Positions 17,310 through 26,526 of a stretch of DNA of 57,236 nt are shown here, in pieces (the stretch's first letter is position 1; the number at the start of each line of letters is the position of its first letter). The DNA is taken from assembly GCF_019331805.1 (NCBI RefSeq), contig NZ_JAHBBE010000014.1, positions 1-57,236 on the forward strand. The letters run 5' to 3'. This stretch comes from Bifidobacterium pongonis (GTDB lineage Bacteria > Actinomycetota > Actinomycetes > Actinomycetales > Bifidobacteriaceae). The translations under genes and the position numbers were made by a program. The notes under the pieces were generated by a model. It saw only the letters and a list, made by a program, of their open reading frames with translations. It searched no databases and had not been told where the DNA came from.

Positions 17310-18689
17310 ATGGAACGCGAGAAGGAAGACGGAGCGGGCGCGTCAGGCGCATTAGGGGCGCCGGTGCGGCGGGATGGCCGGGATGGTCGGAATGGTCGGA
17401 ATGCGCCGCACGGGAACGGCTCGCACGGCGGAGGGGAATCGCAAAACGGTACGGAATCGCAAAGCGGCGGGGAACCACGCGGCCACGCGCTCGCAGGCAT
17501 TCTCGGGCCGGCCTTCGTCGCCGCGGTCGCCTACGTCGATCCGGGCAATGTGGCCGCGAACATCACCTCCGGCGCACGGTACGGCTACCTGCTGGTCTGG
17601 GTGCTGGTTCTGGCCAATATCATGAGCGTGTTCATCCAATACCAATCCGCCAAACTCGGCGTGGTCACCGGGCGGTCGCTGCCCGAACTGCTGGGTAGCC
17701 GCATGAGCGACGCGGGGCGGTTCATGTTCTTCATGCAGGCCGAAGTGATCGCCATCGCCACCGATCTGGCGGAGCTCATCGGCGGGGCCATCGCCTTGAA
17801 CCTGCTGTTCGGCCTGCCGTTGTTCGTCGGCGGGCTTATCATCGGCGCGGTGTCGACGGTGCTGCTCCTGCTCGAAGGCGGCCGCACGCAACGTCTGTTC
17901 GAGAAGGTCGTCATCGCCATGCTGCTCGTGATCACCTTCGGATTCATCGCCGGCCTGTTCATCGACCCGCCTGACCCGCTGCACGTCATGCAAGGGCTCG
18001 TGCCGCGATTCACCAATCGCGATTCCGTGATGATGGCCGCATCCATGCTCGGCGCGACCGTCATGCCGCACGCGATCTACCTGCATTCCACGCTGGTGAA
18101 CGACCATTACGCGGGCGGCAGGGAGAAGCCGCCGGTCCCACGCCTGCTGCACGGCGCGAAAATCGATGTGGCGTGGGCGCTGCTGCTGGCGGGCACGGTG
18201 AACCTGTGCCTGCTTATCCTCGCGGCGAACTCGCTGCACGGCATGTCCGGCACCGATTCCATCGACGGCGCGCAGCACGCCATCGTCACCGTGCTCGGCC
18301 CGGTGATCGGCACCGTGTTTTCCATCGGCCTGCTCGCCTCATCGTTGAGTTCCACGTCGGTGGGCACGTACGCCGGTTCGGAGATCATGCACGGATTGCT
18401 GCGGATCAAAGCGCCGATGTGGGCGTGCCGTGTGGTCACCCTGGTGCCGGGGCTGGTGGTCCTGTGGTTCGCGCCGAACCCGACCGAGGCGCTGGTGATC
18501 GGGCAGGTGATCCTGTCGATCGGCATTCCCTTCGCCATCATCCCGCTGATGCGGTATACGCACGACCGCAGTCTGATGGGCGAATGGGCGGACGGTCCGG
18601 TCAGCCACGCGTGCTTCCTGCTGATCGCCGTGCTGATCATCGCGTTGAACGTGCTGCTGGTCGTGCTCGTGCTGTGCGGCGAAGCGTGA
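17310..18689 (+). CDS. mntH: NRAMP-family divalent metal (Mn2+/Fe2+) transporter
   Basis: This proton-coupled importer has about eleven membrane helices. The TM1 metal-site motif DPGN (AYVDPGNVAANI) is intact, and TM6 reads ATVMPHAIYLHS, keeping the Ala and Met that line the metal site. The usual Asn after MPH is Ala here. A 55-residue hydrophilic N-terminal extension is made of Arg-Asp-Gly/Arg-Asn-Gly and Gly/Ser-rich repeats, beyond what the family needs. ATG at 17310 has GAGGCGG upstream. No MntR-type box was recognised in the 90-base gap before it. Confidence 0.93.
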   Translation: MEREKEDGAGASGALGAPVRRDGRDGRNGRNAPHGNGSHGGGESQNGTESQSGGEPRGHALAGILGPAFVAAVAYVDPGNVAANITSGARYGYLLVWVLVLANIMSVFIQYQSAKLGVVTGRSLPELLGSRMSDAGRFMFFMQAEVIAIATDLAELIGGAIALNLLFGLPLFVGGLIIGAVSTVLLLLEGGRTQRLFEKVVIAMLLVITFGFIAGLFIDPPDPLHVMQGLVPRFTNRDSVMMAASMLGATVMPHAIYLHSTLVNDHYAGGREKPPVPRLLHGAKIDVAWALLLAGTVNLCLLILAANSLHGMSGTDSIDGAQHAIVTVLGPVIGTVFSIGLLASSLSSTSVGTYAGSEIMHGLLRIKAPMWACRVVTLVPGLVVLWFAPNPTEALVIGQVILSIGIPFAIIPLMRYTHDRSLMGEWADGPVSHACFLLIAVLIIALNVLLVVLVLCGEA

Positions 18690-18771
18690 ATGGTGTTTGG
18701 TCGGCTCGCAGACGGCTCAGTTGCGGGTTCGGCTATTGTGTGTGGGAGAAGAGTTTTCGAGGAGGCATGTG

Positions 18772-20001
18772 ATGCAGCAACAGGATGGGGCGCCGCAGGC
18801 GTTGAACGCGCCCGGCGCGGCCAAACCGTTGAACCGTCCGGAGGAGATGCGGGCGATCCGCAAGGCGATGGATGAGGGCAAGAACCCGCTGACGGCCACC
18901 GACGTGCCGCGTTGGGAGGATCAGGTGGGCGTCAGCCGCATCGTGAACCGCCGCGTCCTCGAATTCGAAGTGCTCCCCACCCCTGCGCAGGTGCTGTCCG
19001 AACTGCCGTTGAGCGAACAGGCGCAGGAGATCGTCGCCTACTCGCGCGACGAGATCAGGGCCTGCCTGTACGGGCAGGACGATCGTCTGCTGGTCATCGT
19101 CGGCCCGTGCTCGGTGCACGACCCCGCCGCCGCGCTGGATTACGCGCGCCGTCTCGCCGCGTTGAAGGACGAACTGGACGAACAGCTGCTCATCGTCATG
19201 CGCGTGTACTTCGAAAAGCCGCGCACCACGGTCGGCTGGAAGGGCCTCATCAACGATCCGGACATCGACGGCAGCTGCAATATCCGCAAAGGCCTGCTGC
19301 TCGCACGCCACACCCTGCTGGACGTGCTGGGCGAAGGGCTCGCCTGCGCCACCGAATTCCTGGAACCGACCAGCCCGCAATACATTTCCGACGCGGTCAG
19401 CTGGGGCGCGATCGGCGCCCGCAACACCGAAAGCCAGGTGCACCGCCAGCTGGCCAGCGGCCTATCCATGCCCATCGGCTTCAAGAACGCCACAGACGGG
19501 TCCATCACGGCCCCGGCGGACTCCTGCTTCGCCTCCGCCCAACAGCACACCTTCTTCGGCATCGACCATCTCGGCCGCGCCGCCGTGGTCAAAACGCTCG
19601 GCAACCCCGACTGCCATGTGGTGCTGCGCGGCTCCACCAGCGGTCCGAACTACGGCACGCGCGACGTGGCCGACGCGCTGGACGCCATCAGGAAGCGCAT
19701 GCCCGCCGACTCCGCCGCGGCGCACGGGCTCATCGTGGACTGTTCGCACGGCAACTCCGGCAAGGACGAGCACAAGCAGGCGCAGGTCGTGCGCGACATC
19801 GCCTCGCGTATCGCGGGAGGCGAGCGCGGCATCACCGGCATCATGATGGAAAGCTTCCTCGAAGGCGGCAACCAGCCGGCGGCCCCGCTCGACCAGCTGG
19901 TGTACGGCCAGTCGATCACCGACCGTTGCCTGAGCTGGGATGACACCGAACGGCTGCTGCGCGAACTCGCCCAGGCCGTGGCAGCGCGCCGCTGGAAGTG
20001 A
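18772..20001 (+). CDS. aroG: 3-deoxy-7-phosphoheptulonate synthase (class I DAHP synthase)
   Basis: First step of the shikimate pathway: phosphoenolpyruvate plus erythrose 4-phosphate gives DAHP. Type I hallmarks are GPCSVHDP, the stretch FEKPRTTVGWKG, and GATEFLEPT-like (here CATEFLEPT). GIDHLG, DCSHGNSGKDEH and MMESFLEGGNQ are also present. ATG at 18772 has GAGGAGG six bases upstream; the open frame to the left is not used. About 45 N-terminal residues precede the core and may carry feedback control, though the effector (Phe, Tyr or Trp) cannot be read. TATTGT near 18733 is a possible -10 box. Confidence 0.95.
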   Translation: MQQQDGAPQALNAPGAAKPLNRPEEMRAIRKAMDEGKNPLTATDVPRWEDQVGVSRIVNRRVLEFEVLPTPAQVLSELPLSEQAQEIVAYSRDEIRACLYGQDDRLLVIVGPCSVHDPAAALDYARRLAALKDELDEQLLIVMRVYFEKPRTTVGWKGLINDPDIDGSCNIRKGLLLARHTLLDVLGEGLACATEFLEPTSPQYISDAVSWGAIGARNTESQVHRQLASGLSMPIGFKNATDGSITAPADSCFASAQQHTFFGIDHLGRAAVVKTLGNPDCHVVLRGSTSGPNYGTRDVADALDAIRKRMPADSAAAHGLIVDCSHGNSGKDEHKQAQVVRDIASRIAGGERGITGIMMESFLEGGNQPAAPLDQLVYGQSITDRCLSWDDTERLLRELAQAVAARRWK

Positions 20002-20070
20002 TTCACCGCATGGCCGTGTGATACGGCTGCGTGAATCATGCGGCTGCGCGGGCAATACGGCCATGCAGGG

Positions 20071-20121
20071 CGACTGCGCAATCAGGCCGACTGCGCAATC
20101 AGACTGACCGTGCAATCCGCT
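20071..20121. repeat. Three 17-bp tandem repeats upstream of mtnN
   Basis: Copies at 20071-20087 and 20088-20104 differ by one base; a third, at 20105-20121, is more diverged (core GACYGYGCAATC). They lie in the 163-base gap between aroG and mtnN. Rest of the gap: nothing recognised. Confidence 0.6.
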
Positions 20122-20164
20122 TGCGTGGATCCGATCACGCAGGCACGCAACGAAAGGAACATCT

Positions 20165-20875
20165 ATGACCAGAACGATCGCCATCATCGGCGCATTGAAC
20201 GAGGAGATCGCACACATCGCCGACGCGCTCGACGACGTCACGCACACCGAGGCGGCAAGCCTCGACGTGATCAGCGGCACGCTCGTCACCAACGCGGGGG
20301 AGAGGATCGCCGTGGCGGCCACCGTGGGCGGCATGGGCCTGGTCGCCGCAGCCGCCACCACGCAGCATCTCATCGACGTCTACCAGCCCGAATCGGTCAT
20401 CTTCTCCGGCATCGCGGGCAACCTCAACAAGAACCTGCATATCAACGACGTGGTGCTCGGCGGCACGCTGCGCTACCTCGACACCGACATGCGTCTCGTG
20501 GGCCAGTGGAAGCCCGGCACCGAACAGGAGCCCATCGACGAATTCCAAGGCGACGAGCATCTGCTGGACGTGGCCGATCAGGCATTGGACGCGGCCGGCA
20601 TCACGCATATCACCGGCGTCATCGCCTCCGGCAACTATTTCGTGGACGATCCGGCGAAGGTCGAGGAGGTCGTGCGGACCACCGGTGCCGACGCGGTGGA
20701 GATGGAAGGCACGGCAGTGGCCCAGACCGCGGCGCGTAACGGCGTGCCTTCGCTGGTGATTCGCGCGCTGTCCGACAACGCGGACACCGATTACGAGGAG
20801 TTCAAGGGCTTCGACGTGAGCGAGTACGCGAACACCGCCGCCGATCTCGCCGTCGACATGCTCAAGCGCCTGTGA
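20165..20875 (+). CDS. mtnN: 5'-methylthioadenosine / S-adenosylhomocysteine nucleosidase
   Basis: This enzyme hydrolyses MTA and SAH to adenine plus the thioribosyl product. SAH cleavage feeds LuxS and relieves methyltransferase inhibition. Family features are IGALNEEI at the N-terminus (catalytic Glu), FSGIAGN, the substrate motif AVEMEGTAVAQ and IRALSDNAD, with the catalytic Asp. The length (236) is normal. ATG at 20165 has GAAAGGAAC upstream. Some positions (FSGIAGN for the usual TGSAGG-type loop) are unusual, but the catalytic residues are present. Confidence 0.9.
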   Translation: MTRTIAIIGALNEEIAHIADALDDVTHTEAASLDVISGTLVTNAGERIAVAATVGGMGLVAAAATTQHLIDVYQPESVIFSGIAGNLNKNLHINDVVLGGTLRYLDTDMRLVGQWKPGTEQEPIDEFQGDEHLLDVADQALDAAGITHITGVIASGNYFVDDPAKVEEVVRTTGADAVEMEGTAVAQTAARNGVPSLVIRALSDNADTDYEEFKGFDVSEYANTAADLAVDMLKRL

Positions 20876-20891
20876 ACGGCGCGTCCGTAGG

Positions 20892-20920
20892 TGAACAATA
20901 GCTGAACTTCCGGCATATAA
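20892..20920 (+). promoter_or_regulatory. PHO-box-like direct repeat before the two-component genes
   Basis: TGAAC occurs at 20892-20896 and again at 20903-20907, exactly 11 bases apart. Read on the other strand these are GTTCA repeats, one continuing as GTTCACC, which resembles the actinobacterial PhoP/RegX3 box. TATAAC at 20915-20920, eight bases downstream, would be the -10 box, as in activator-dependent pho promoters. It suggests autoregulation of the sensor-regulator pair. Confidence 0.6.
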
Positions 20921-21010
20921 CGCGATATCGCCGTCTTGGCTTCGCTACTGTGGTGAAGCGAACGTGTCCTTTGGGCAAACTCCGACGGTCGAAGAGGCGA
21001 AAAGCAACGT

Positions 21011-22294
21011 ATGCAGTGGTGGCAGATTCTTCTCATGGTTGCGGTGGCGGCGGTGGCCGGCTTCGCCGCGTACCGTGCCGGCAGGGAGCGCGGCGAACGC
21101 CTTGCCCGTGACGAGCGTGCGGAACAGGCCGCGCATGACGCCGCCGACGAGCCGTTGTTCACTACGGACGGTTCGGTACGCGCGGGCGAGGAATCGTTCG
21201 TGCGCACGTTGCCCCAATCGGTGGCGCTGACGGACGGCAATGGTGCCGTGCGGTACATGCGCGACGATATCGAATCGTACGGTTTCGTCACGGCCGGCCG
21301 GGTGCGCGATGACGAAATCCTCGACATGCTCGCCCAGGTCGAGCGTGACGGCGTGACGCGCGAACGCGAGATCCATCTGACGATTGCCCCCTCCGGCGCG
21401 GGCGGAACGCAATCCGGCAAAGGCGTGCGCGCCGGCCAGACCGTTCCCACGCGCGACCGCTACCTGAGCGTGCGCGTAAGCCGCATCGCCGACGGCCTGT
21501 ACGCGCTGCTCGTCGTCGACGTGAGCGAACGCCGTCATTTCGAGGAGATGCGCCGCGATTTCATGACGAATGTGGCGCATGAGCTGAAAACGCCGACCGG
21601 TGCCATCGCGCTGCTGGCCGAAACCATCACCGACGCGGCGGACGATCCGGACGCCGTACGCTATTTCTCCGGCCGGGTGAGCAAGGAATCCGCGCGTCTG
21701 ACCGAACTGGTGCGCCGCCTGATCGACCTGCAGAAAATGCAGGACGCCGGGCGCACGCTCGAACCGGAACGCCTGTCCGCGCTGGCAGTGGCAAGGGCCG
21801 CCATCGACGCGAACCGCGTGCAGGCCGACCGCAGGCATATCGACATCGTGCTGTCGTTCGGCGGCGTGGTGCTGGGCGCGGAACCCGCGGAAGGCGAACC
21901 CGACGCGTGGATCGAATGCGATGAGAACGCGATCGTGACCGCCGTGAAGAACCTGGTGGAGAACGCCATCCACTATTCGCCCGAACACACCACGGTTCGC
22001 GTGGTGGTGAGCCATGACGGCGACGACGTGCGCATCCGCGTGATCGATCAGGGCATCGGCATCCCCGAATCGGCCATCGGGCATATCTTCGAACGCTTCT
22101 ACCGCGTGGACCCGGCCCGTTCACGGCAAACGGGCGGCAGCGGCCTGGGACTCGCCATCACCAAGCATTGCGTGGAGGATTGCGGCGGCACGATCTCCGT
22201 ATGGTCGCACGAGTCCGAAGGATCCACGTTCACCATCGAACTGCCGGCCGTGGCGGCCGCGCAGACGGCGGACGGCGTGACGGCGCGACGGTGA
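21011..22294 (+). CDS. senX3: Sensor histidine kinase, SenX3/PhoR-like
   Basis: One N-terminal membrane helix (residues 4-22) is followed by a PAS-like region (about 60-170). The HisKA dimer domain follows, with phospho-acceptor His190 (VAHELKTP), then an ATPase domain with N-box LVENAIHYS, DQGIGIPE and GGSGLGLAI. A single anchor with no extracellular loop is the SenX3 type, which senses phosphate through the Pst transporter rather than directly. It is followed after 64 bases by the response regulator, then by pstSCAB. The upstream Shine-Dalgarno sequence is weak (GAGGCG at a distance). Confidence 0.92.
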   Translation: MQWWQILLMVAVAAVAGFAAYRAGRERGERLARDERAEQAAHDAADEPLFTTDGSVRAGEESFVRTLPQSVALTDGNGAVRYMRDDIESYGFVTAGRVRDDEILDMLAQVERDGVTREREIHLTIAPSGAGGTQSGKGVRAGQTVPTRDRYLSVRVSRIADGLYALLVVDVSERRHFEEMRRDFMTNVAHELKTPTGAIALLAETITDAADDPDAVRYFSGRVSKESARLTELVRRLIDLQKMQDAGRTLEPERLSALAVARAAIDANRVQADRRHIDIVLSFGGVVLGAEPAEGEPDAWIECDENAIVTAVKNLVENAIHYSPEHTTVRVVVSHDGDDVRIRVIDQGIGIPESAIGHIFERFYRVDPARSRQTGGSGLGLAITKHCVEDCGGTISVWSHESEGSTFTIELPAVAAAQTADGVTARR

Positions 22295-22358
22295 CCGGCA
22301 AACGCTGCGAAACCGGCAGAAACGGCGAACAACCAAGGAAAGAGAGAAGGAACCGACC

Positions 22359-23063
22359 ATGACGCGCATTCTTATCGTGGAGGACGAGGAATCCTACCGG
22401 GAACCGCTGGTATACCAGCTGACCCGCGAAGGCTACGAGGTCTCCGCCGCGGCCACCGGTGAGGAGGGGCTCGAACTGTTCACCCACGGTGGCATCGACC
22501 TGGTACTGCTCGACCTGATGCTTCCCGGCATCGACGGCACCGCGCTATGCCGCCGCATCCGCGAACAGAGCCGCGTGCCGATCATCATGCTGACCGCGAA
22601 AAGCACGGAGATCGACAAGGTGGTCGGGTTGGAGATCGGCGCCGACGATTACGTGACCAAGCCGTACTCCTTCCGCGAACTGTTGGCCCGCATCCGCGCG
22701 GTGATGCGCCGCAACCAGAACGCCCAGCAGCAGGGACCCGTGGGCGATGATGACGTGCCGCTGACCTGCGGCGACATCGTGATGCACGTGGGCCGTCATC
22801 AGGTCACCGTGCGCGGCGAATCGGTGTTCTTCCCGCTCAAGGAGTTCGAGCTGTTGGAATACCTGATGCAGAACAAGGGCCGCGTGCTCACACGCCACCA
22901 GCTGATCGACCGCATTTGGGGCGCCGATTATGTGGGCGACACCAAGACGCTGGACGTGCATGTCAAGCGCGTGCGCGCCAAAATCGAGGAGGAGCCGGGG
23001 CATCCGAAGTATCTGAGCACCGTGCGCGGACTCGGCTACAAGATCGACGAACCCGCCGTCTGA
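22359..23063 (+). CDS. regX3: Response regulator, RegX3/PhoB-like (OmpR family)
   Basis: The receiver domain has an acidic pocket (VEDEES), phospho-acceptor Asp52 (LLDLMLPG), the conserved Thr/Ala switch (LTAKS) and Lys (YVTKPYS). The C-terminal winged helix (about 135-230) ends in the OmpR motif YLSTVRGLGYKI. It is partner to the kinase gene just upstream. Adjacent pst genes and 11-bp GTTCA repeats in front of both units indicate phosphate-starvation control. AAGGAACCGACC precedes the ATG. Confidence 0.94.
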   Translation: MTRILIVEDEESYREPLVYQLTREGYEVSAAATGEEGLELFTHGGIDLVLLDLMLPGIDGTALCRRIREQSRVPIIMLTAKSTEIDKVVGLEIGADDYVTKPYSFRELLARIRAVMRRNQNAQQQGPVGDDDVPLTCGDIVMHVGRHQVTVRGESVFFPLKEFELLEYLMQNKGRVLTRHQLIDRIWGADYVGDTKTLDVHVKRVRAKIEEEPGHPKYLSTVRGLGYKIDEPAV

Positions 23064-23181
23064 CGGCATTGGCCGTGCGGCCATGCGAACGCTTCCCAAA
23101 GGGCTCCCGCAGGCGTCTTTCCGCACGGATTCCGCCCATCTTTCGCACGGATTCCGGGCCACCTTCGGAAGGACGGGAAGT

Positions 23182-23236
23182 GTTCATCTTCCGTTCATCT
23201 TTTTTGGCGTGAACGCCCCTGGCGGTTCCCTAGGCT
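23182..23236 (+). promoter_or_regulatory. PHO-box-like direct repeats upstream of pstS
   Basis: GTTCATCTT at 23182-23190 and GTTCATCTT at 23193-23201 are exact repeats 11 bases apart, matching the spacing of actinobacterial PHO boxes. An inverted TGAAC follows at 23210-23214. A possible -10 box is TAGGCT at 23231-23236. The orientation is opposite to the box upstream of the kinase gene. Confidence 0.7.
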
Positions 23237-23308
23237 TGTAAGTGTCCTAAGCACGGCCGCCCTCCAGGCTGGACCGTCAAGACAGATGACATGAGGAAAT
23301 AGAAGATC

Positions 23309-24430
23309 ATGAACAAGAATCTCATCGTTCGTTCGCTGGCAGCCGTTTCCGGCCTCGCAATGCTGGCATCCCTCGCCGCCTGCGGCGACAACACCGCGGC
23401 CACCACCGACTCCACCTCCACCAAGGACAACAGCGTGAAGATCTCCGGCGACTACGCCGGAGCCGGCGCCTCCTCCCAGCAGGCCGCCGTGGAAGCCTGG
23501 ATCGCAGGCTTCAAAGGCACCAACCCGGACGCCAACATCGCCTACAACCCCTCCGGCTCCGGCGCCGGCGTGACCACCTTCCTGCAGGGCGCCACCGCAT
23601 GGGCCGGCTCCGACAAGGCGCTCGCCGACGACGAAGTCGAACAGTCCAAGAGCGTGTGCGCCGAAGGCACCGCCTTCGACGTGCCGGTGTACATCTCCCC
23701 GATTGCGGTCGTGTTCAACCTCAAGGGTGTGTCCGACCAAGGCAAGCACGTCAACATGGACGCCTCCACCATCGCCAAGATCTTCGACGGCAAGATCACC
23801 AAGTGGAACGACAGCGCCATCAAGTCCCAGAACCCGGATCTCGACCTGCCCGACACCGACATCACCGTCGTGCACCGTTCCGATAAGTCCGGCACCACCC
23901 AGAACTTCGTGAGCTACTTCAAGGACGTCGCCCCGAACGACTGGACCTACGACCTGTCCGAAAACTGGCCGAACGAGGTCGGCCAGGGCGCCAAGGGCAC
24001 CTCCGGCGTGATCAACACCGTCAAGCAGGCCGACGGCACCATCGGCTACGCCGACTTCTCCCAGATTGGCGAGCTGGGCACCGTGGCCGTCAAGGTCGGC
24101 TCCAAGTACACCGAGATCTCCGCCGATGCCGGTTCCAAGGTCATCGAGGATTCCGAACTCGCCGACGTCAAGGGCGATAACCGTGTCGTGGTGAACATCA
24201 ACCACAAGACCGAAGCCGACGGCGCCTACCCGATCGTGCTCGTCTCCTACGACATCGTCTGCCCGGCCTACAAGGACACCAAGACCGCCGAATTCGCCAA
24301 GTCCTGGCTGACCTACGTCACCAGCGACGAAGGCCAGAAGACCGCCCAGCAGGCCGCCGGCACCGCGCCGCTGCCGAGCAGCCTGACCTCCAAGATCGCT
24401 GATTCCATCAAGGCGATCTCCACCAAGTGA
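23309..24430 (+). CDS. pstS: Phosphate ABC transporter substrate-binding lipoprotein PstS
   Basis: The signal peptide ends in the lipobox LASLAAC at about Cys27. The mature protein has PstS phosphate-binding signatures: GAGASSQQAAVEAW, GSGAGVTTF, an IAVVFNLKG stretch, and HRSDKSGTTQNF. The length (373) is normal. ATG at 23309 has GAGGAAAT upstream. It is the first gene of pstSCAB, and a long hairpin before pstC probably raises PstS above the membrane components. Confidence 0.96.
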   Translation: MNKNLIVRSLAAVSGLAMLASLAACGDNTAATTDSTSTKDNSVKISGDYAGAGASSQQAAVEAWIAGFKGTNPDANIAYNPSGSGAGVTTFLQGATAWAGSDKALADDEVEQSKSVCAEGTAFDVPVYISPIAVVFNLKGVSDQGKHVNMDASTIAKIFDGKITKWNDSAIKSQNPDLDLPDTDITVVHRSDKSGTTQNFVSYFKDVAPNDWTYDLSENWPNEVGQGAKGTSGVINTVKQADGTIGYADFSQIGELGTVAVKVGSKYTEISADAGSKVIEDSELADVKGDNRVVVNINHKTEADGAYPIVLVSYDIVCPAYKDTKTAEFAKSWLTYVTSDEGQKTAQQAAGTAPLPSSLTSKIADSIKAISTK

Positions 24431-24450
24431 GGCCTCTAGCCTGACGTTCC

Positions 24451-24507
24451 GAGCGAAGTCGGAGCCCTCCGATCCCCATGTAGGATGGGAGGAATCCGGC
24501 TTCGCTC
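24451..24507 (+). promoter_or_regulatory. Long imperfect hairpin between pstS and pstC
   Basis: Arms at 24451-24478 and 24480-24507 pair over about 25 bp with roughly six mismatches or G-U pairs; the outer eight are perfect (GAGCGAAG with CTTCGCTC). There is no U-tract after it, so it is likely an attenuator or an RNA-stabilising structure for the pstS transcript, not a full terminator. Confidence 0.65.
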
Positions 24508-24545
24508 ACTCTGCTGAGTACACCCATTCGTTCCAAGGAGAGCTT

Positions 24546-25496
24546 GTGAGTTCGCAAGACAACACGGCCGAACGCCACAGCGGCAAAACCGCCGACAAGG
24601 TTTTCAAAGGCGTCGCCTATGGCTGTGGCATCCTCATTCTGCTGGTGCTGGCCGCAGTGGCGCTGTTCCTGCTGTTTCGCGCATGGCCGCTGGTCGGCGG
24701 CGATCAGAAAGCCAACAGCGACGCGATTTCCAATCTGACCGGCGGCAAAGCGACCAGCTTCTGGCAGTACGTCGGACCGCTGCTGTTCGGCACCGTGCTG
24801 GTTTCCGCGCTGGCCCTGCTGATTTCATTCTTCATTTCCGTGGGCATCGCCCTGTTCATTTCGCACTACGCGCCGAAGAAGCTCGCCACCGCGCTGAGCT
24901 ACGTCATCGATCTGCTGGCCGCCATCCCGTCCGTCATCTACGGTCTGTGGGGCGGTCTGGTCCTCGTTCCCGCCATCTACCCGTTCTGGAACTGGCTGTC
25001 GAAGACCTTCGGCTGGATTCCGCTCTTCGCGGGTCCCGCCGCCAACCCGTCGCGTACCGTGGCCACCGTGGCCGTGGTGCTGGCGGTCATGATCCTGCCG
25101 ATCATCACCTCCATGTCCCGCGACATTTTCCTGCAGACCCCGCGCCTGCAGGAGGAGGCGGCGCTCGCGCTCGGCGCGACCCGGTGGGAGATGGTCAAGC
25201 TCGCCGTGCTGCCGTTCGGCAAGTCCGGCGTCGTGTCCGCGTCCATGCTCGGCCTGGGCCGTGCGCTCGGCGAGACGATGGCCGTGCTGATGATCCTGTC
25301 CCCGGGCCTCAACTACTCGTTCAAACTGCTGCAGGCCTCGCAGAACCAGACCATCGCGGCCAACATCGCCGCGCAGTACCCGGAAGCGAACTCCCTGGGC
25401 GTTTCCGTCCTGATCGGCACCGGCCTGGTGCTGTTCCTCATCACCTTCGTGGTGAACTTCATCGCACGTAAGATCACCGAGAAAGCGAGCGCATGA
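24546..25496 (+). CDS. pstC: Phosphate ABC transporter permease PstC
   Basis: This inner-membrane subunit of the PstSCAB importer has six predicted helices. The EAA loop contacting PstB is visible: EEAALALGATRWEMVKLAVLP, followed by GRALGETMAVLM. GTG at 24546 has AAGGAGA upstream. Its stop overlaps the pstA start by four bases, giving translational coupling. The length of 316 fits the family. Confidence 0.96.
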   Translation: MSSQDNTAERHSGKTADKVFKGVAYGCGILILLVLAAVALFLLFRAWPLVGGDQKANSDAISNLTGGKATSFWQYVGPLLFGTVLVSALALLISFFISVGIALFISHYAPKKLATALSYVIDLLAAIPSVIYGLWGGLVLVPAIYPFWNWLSKTFGWIPLFAGPAANPSRTVATVAVVLAVMILPIITSMSRDIFLQTPRLQEEAALALGATRWEMVKLAVLPFGKSGVVSASMLGLGRALGETMAVLMILSPGLNYSFKLLQASQNQTIAANIAAQYPEANSLGVSVLIGTGLVLFLITFVVNFIARKITEKASA

Positions 25497-26485
25497 TGTC
25501 CGCAGCTGAAGAATCGCCCATGAGCGGCGCACCCGTCATCGATTTCGACAAGTTCAAGCCCACGCGCTCCTTCATCGCGGCGCGCAAGCGGAAGAATGCG
25601 GCCATGCAGCTGCTCATTTCGCTGGCTTTCATCGTCGCCCTCGCCCCGCTGATCTCCGTGCTGTGGACCACCATCGCGAACGGCGTCAAGAGGCTGAACC
25701 TCAACTTCCTGAGCTACAACATGACCGGCGTGGTCGGCGGCAACCCGACCCCCTCCGGCGGTTACGGCGGCGTGCAGCATGCCATCATCGGCACGCTGGA
25801 GATCACGCTGGGCGCCATGGTCATCTCCATCCCGATCGGCCTGATGTGCGCCGTGTATCTGGTGGAATATTCCAACCGCGGCAAGCTGTCGCGCGCCATC
25901 ACCCTGCTGGTGGACGTGATGAGCGGCATCCCGTCCATCGTGGCCGGCCTGTTCGCCTTCTCGATGTTCACCGTGCTGATCGGCCCCGGCACCATCAACG
26001 GTTTCGAAGGCTCCGTGGCATTGTCGCTGCTCATGCTGCCGACCGTGGTCAAATCCAGCGAGGAAATGCTCAAGATCGTGCCGAACGACTTGCGTGAAGC
26101 CTCATACGCGCTGGGTGTCACCAAGCAGCGCACGATCACCAAGATCGTGTTGAGGACCGCGCTGCCCGGCATCGTGTCCGGCTGCATTCTGGCCATCGCG
26201 CGTGTGATCGGCGAAACCGCGCCGCTGCTCATGACCGCCGGCTTCATCGCCTCCACGAACGTGAACCTGTTCTCCGGCCAGATGACCACCCTGCCGGTGT
26301 ACGTCTACCAGGAGTATTCCAAGCTGAACGCGAACTGCCCGGTCGGTGCGGACGCCTCCTGCGTGACCACCATTCCGATGGAACGCTCCTGGGCCGCCGC
26401 CCTCGTGCTCATCGTGCTGGTGCTCATCCTCAACCTCATCGGCCGTCTGGTGGCGAAGGTGTTCGCCGTCAAGACCGAACGCTGA
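25493..26485 (+). CDS. pstA: Phosphate ABC transporter permease PstA
   Basis: Second permease of the PstSCAB complex, with six helices. Its EAA loop reads [21 protein letters not shown], followed by [11 protein letters not shown]. It starts within the pstC stop (ATGA overlap at 25493-25496). An N-terminal hydrophilic stretch of about 35 residues precedes the first helix, and a loop near the C-terminus contains two cysteines ([12 protein letters not shown]), probably outside the membrane and able to pair. Confidence 0.96.
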   Translation: MMSAAEESPMSGAPVIDFDKFKPTRSFIAARKRKNAAMQLLISLAFIVALAPLISVLWTTIANGVKRLNLNFLSYNMTGVVGGNPTPSGGYGGVQHAIIGTLEITLGAMVISIPIGLMCAVYLVEYSNRGKLSRAITLLVDVMSGIPSIVAGLFAFSMFTVLIGPGTINGFEGSVALSLLMLPTVVKSSEEMLKIVPNDLREASYALGVTKQRTITKIVLRTALPGIVSGCILAIARVIGETAPLLMTAGFIASTNVNLFSGQMTTLPVYVYQEYSKLNANCPVGADASCVTTIPMERSWAAALVLIVLVLILNLIGRLVAKVFAVKTER

Positions 26486-26526
26486 TCCTCGAAGTCGTAA
26501 CCCAACAAACTCATAAGGAAAATCAC

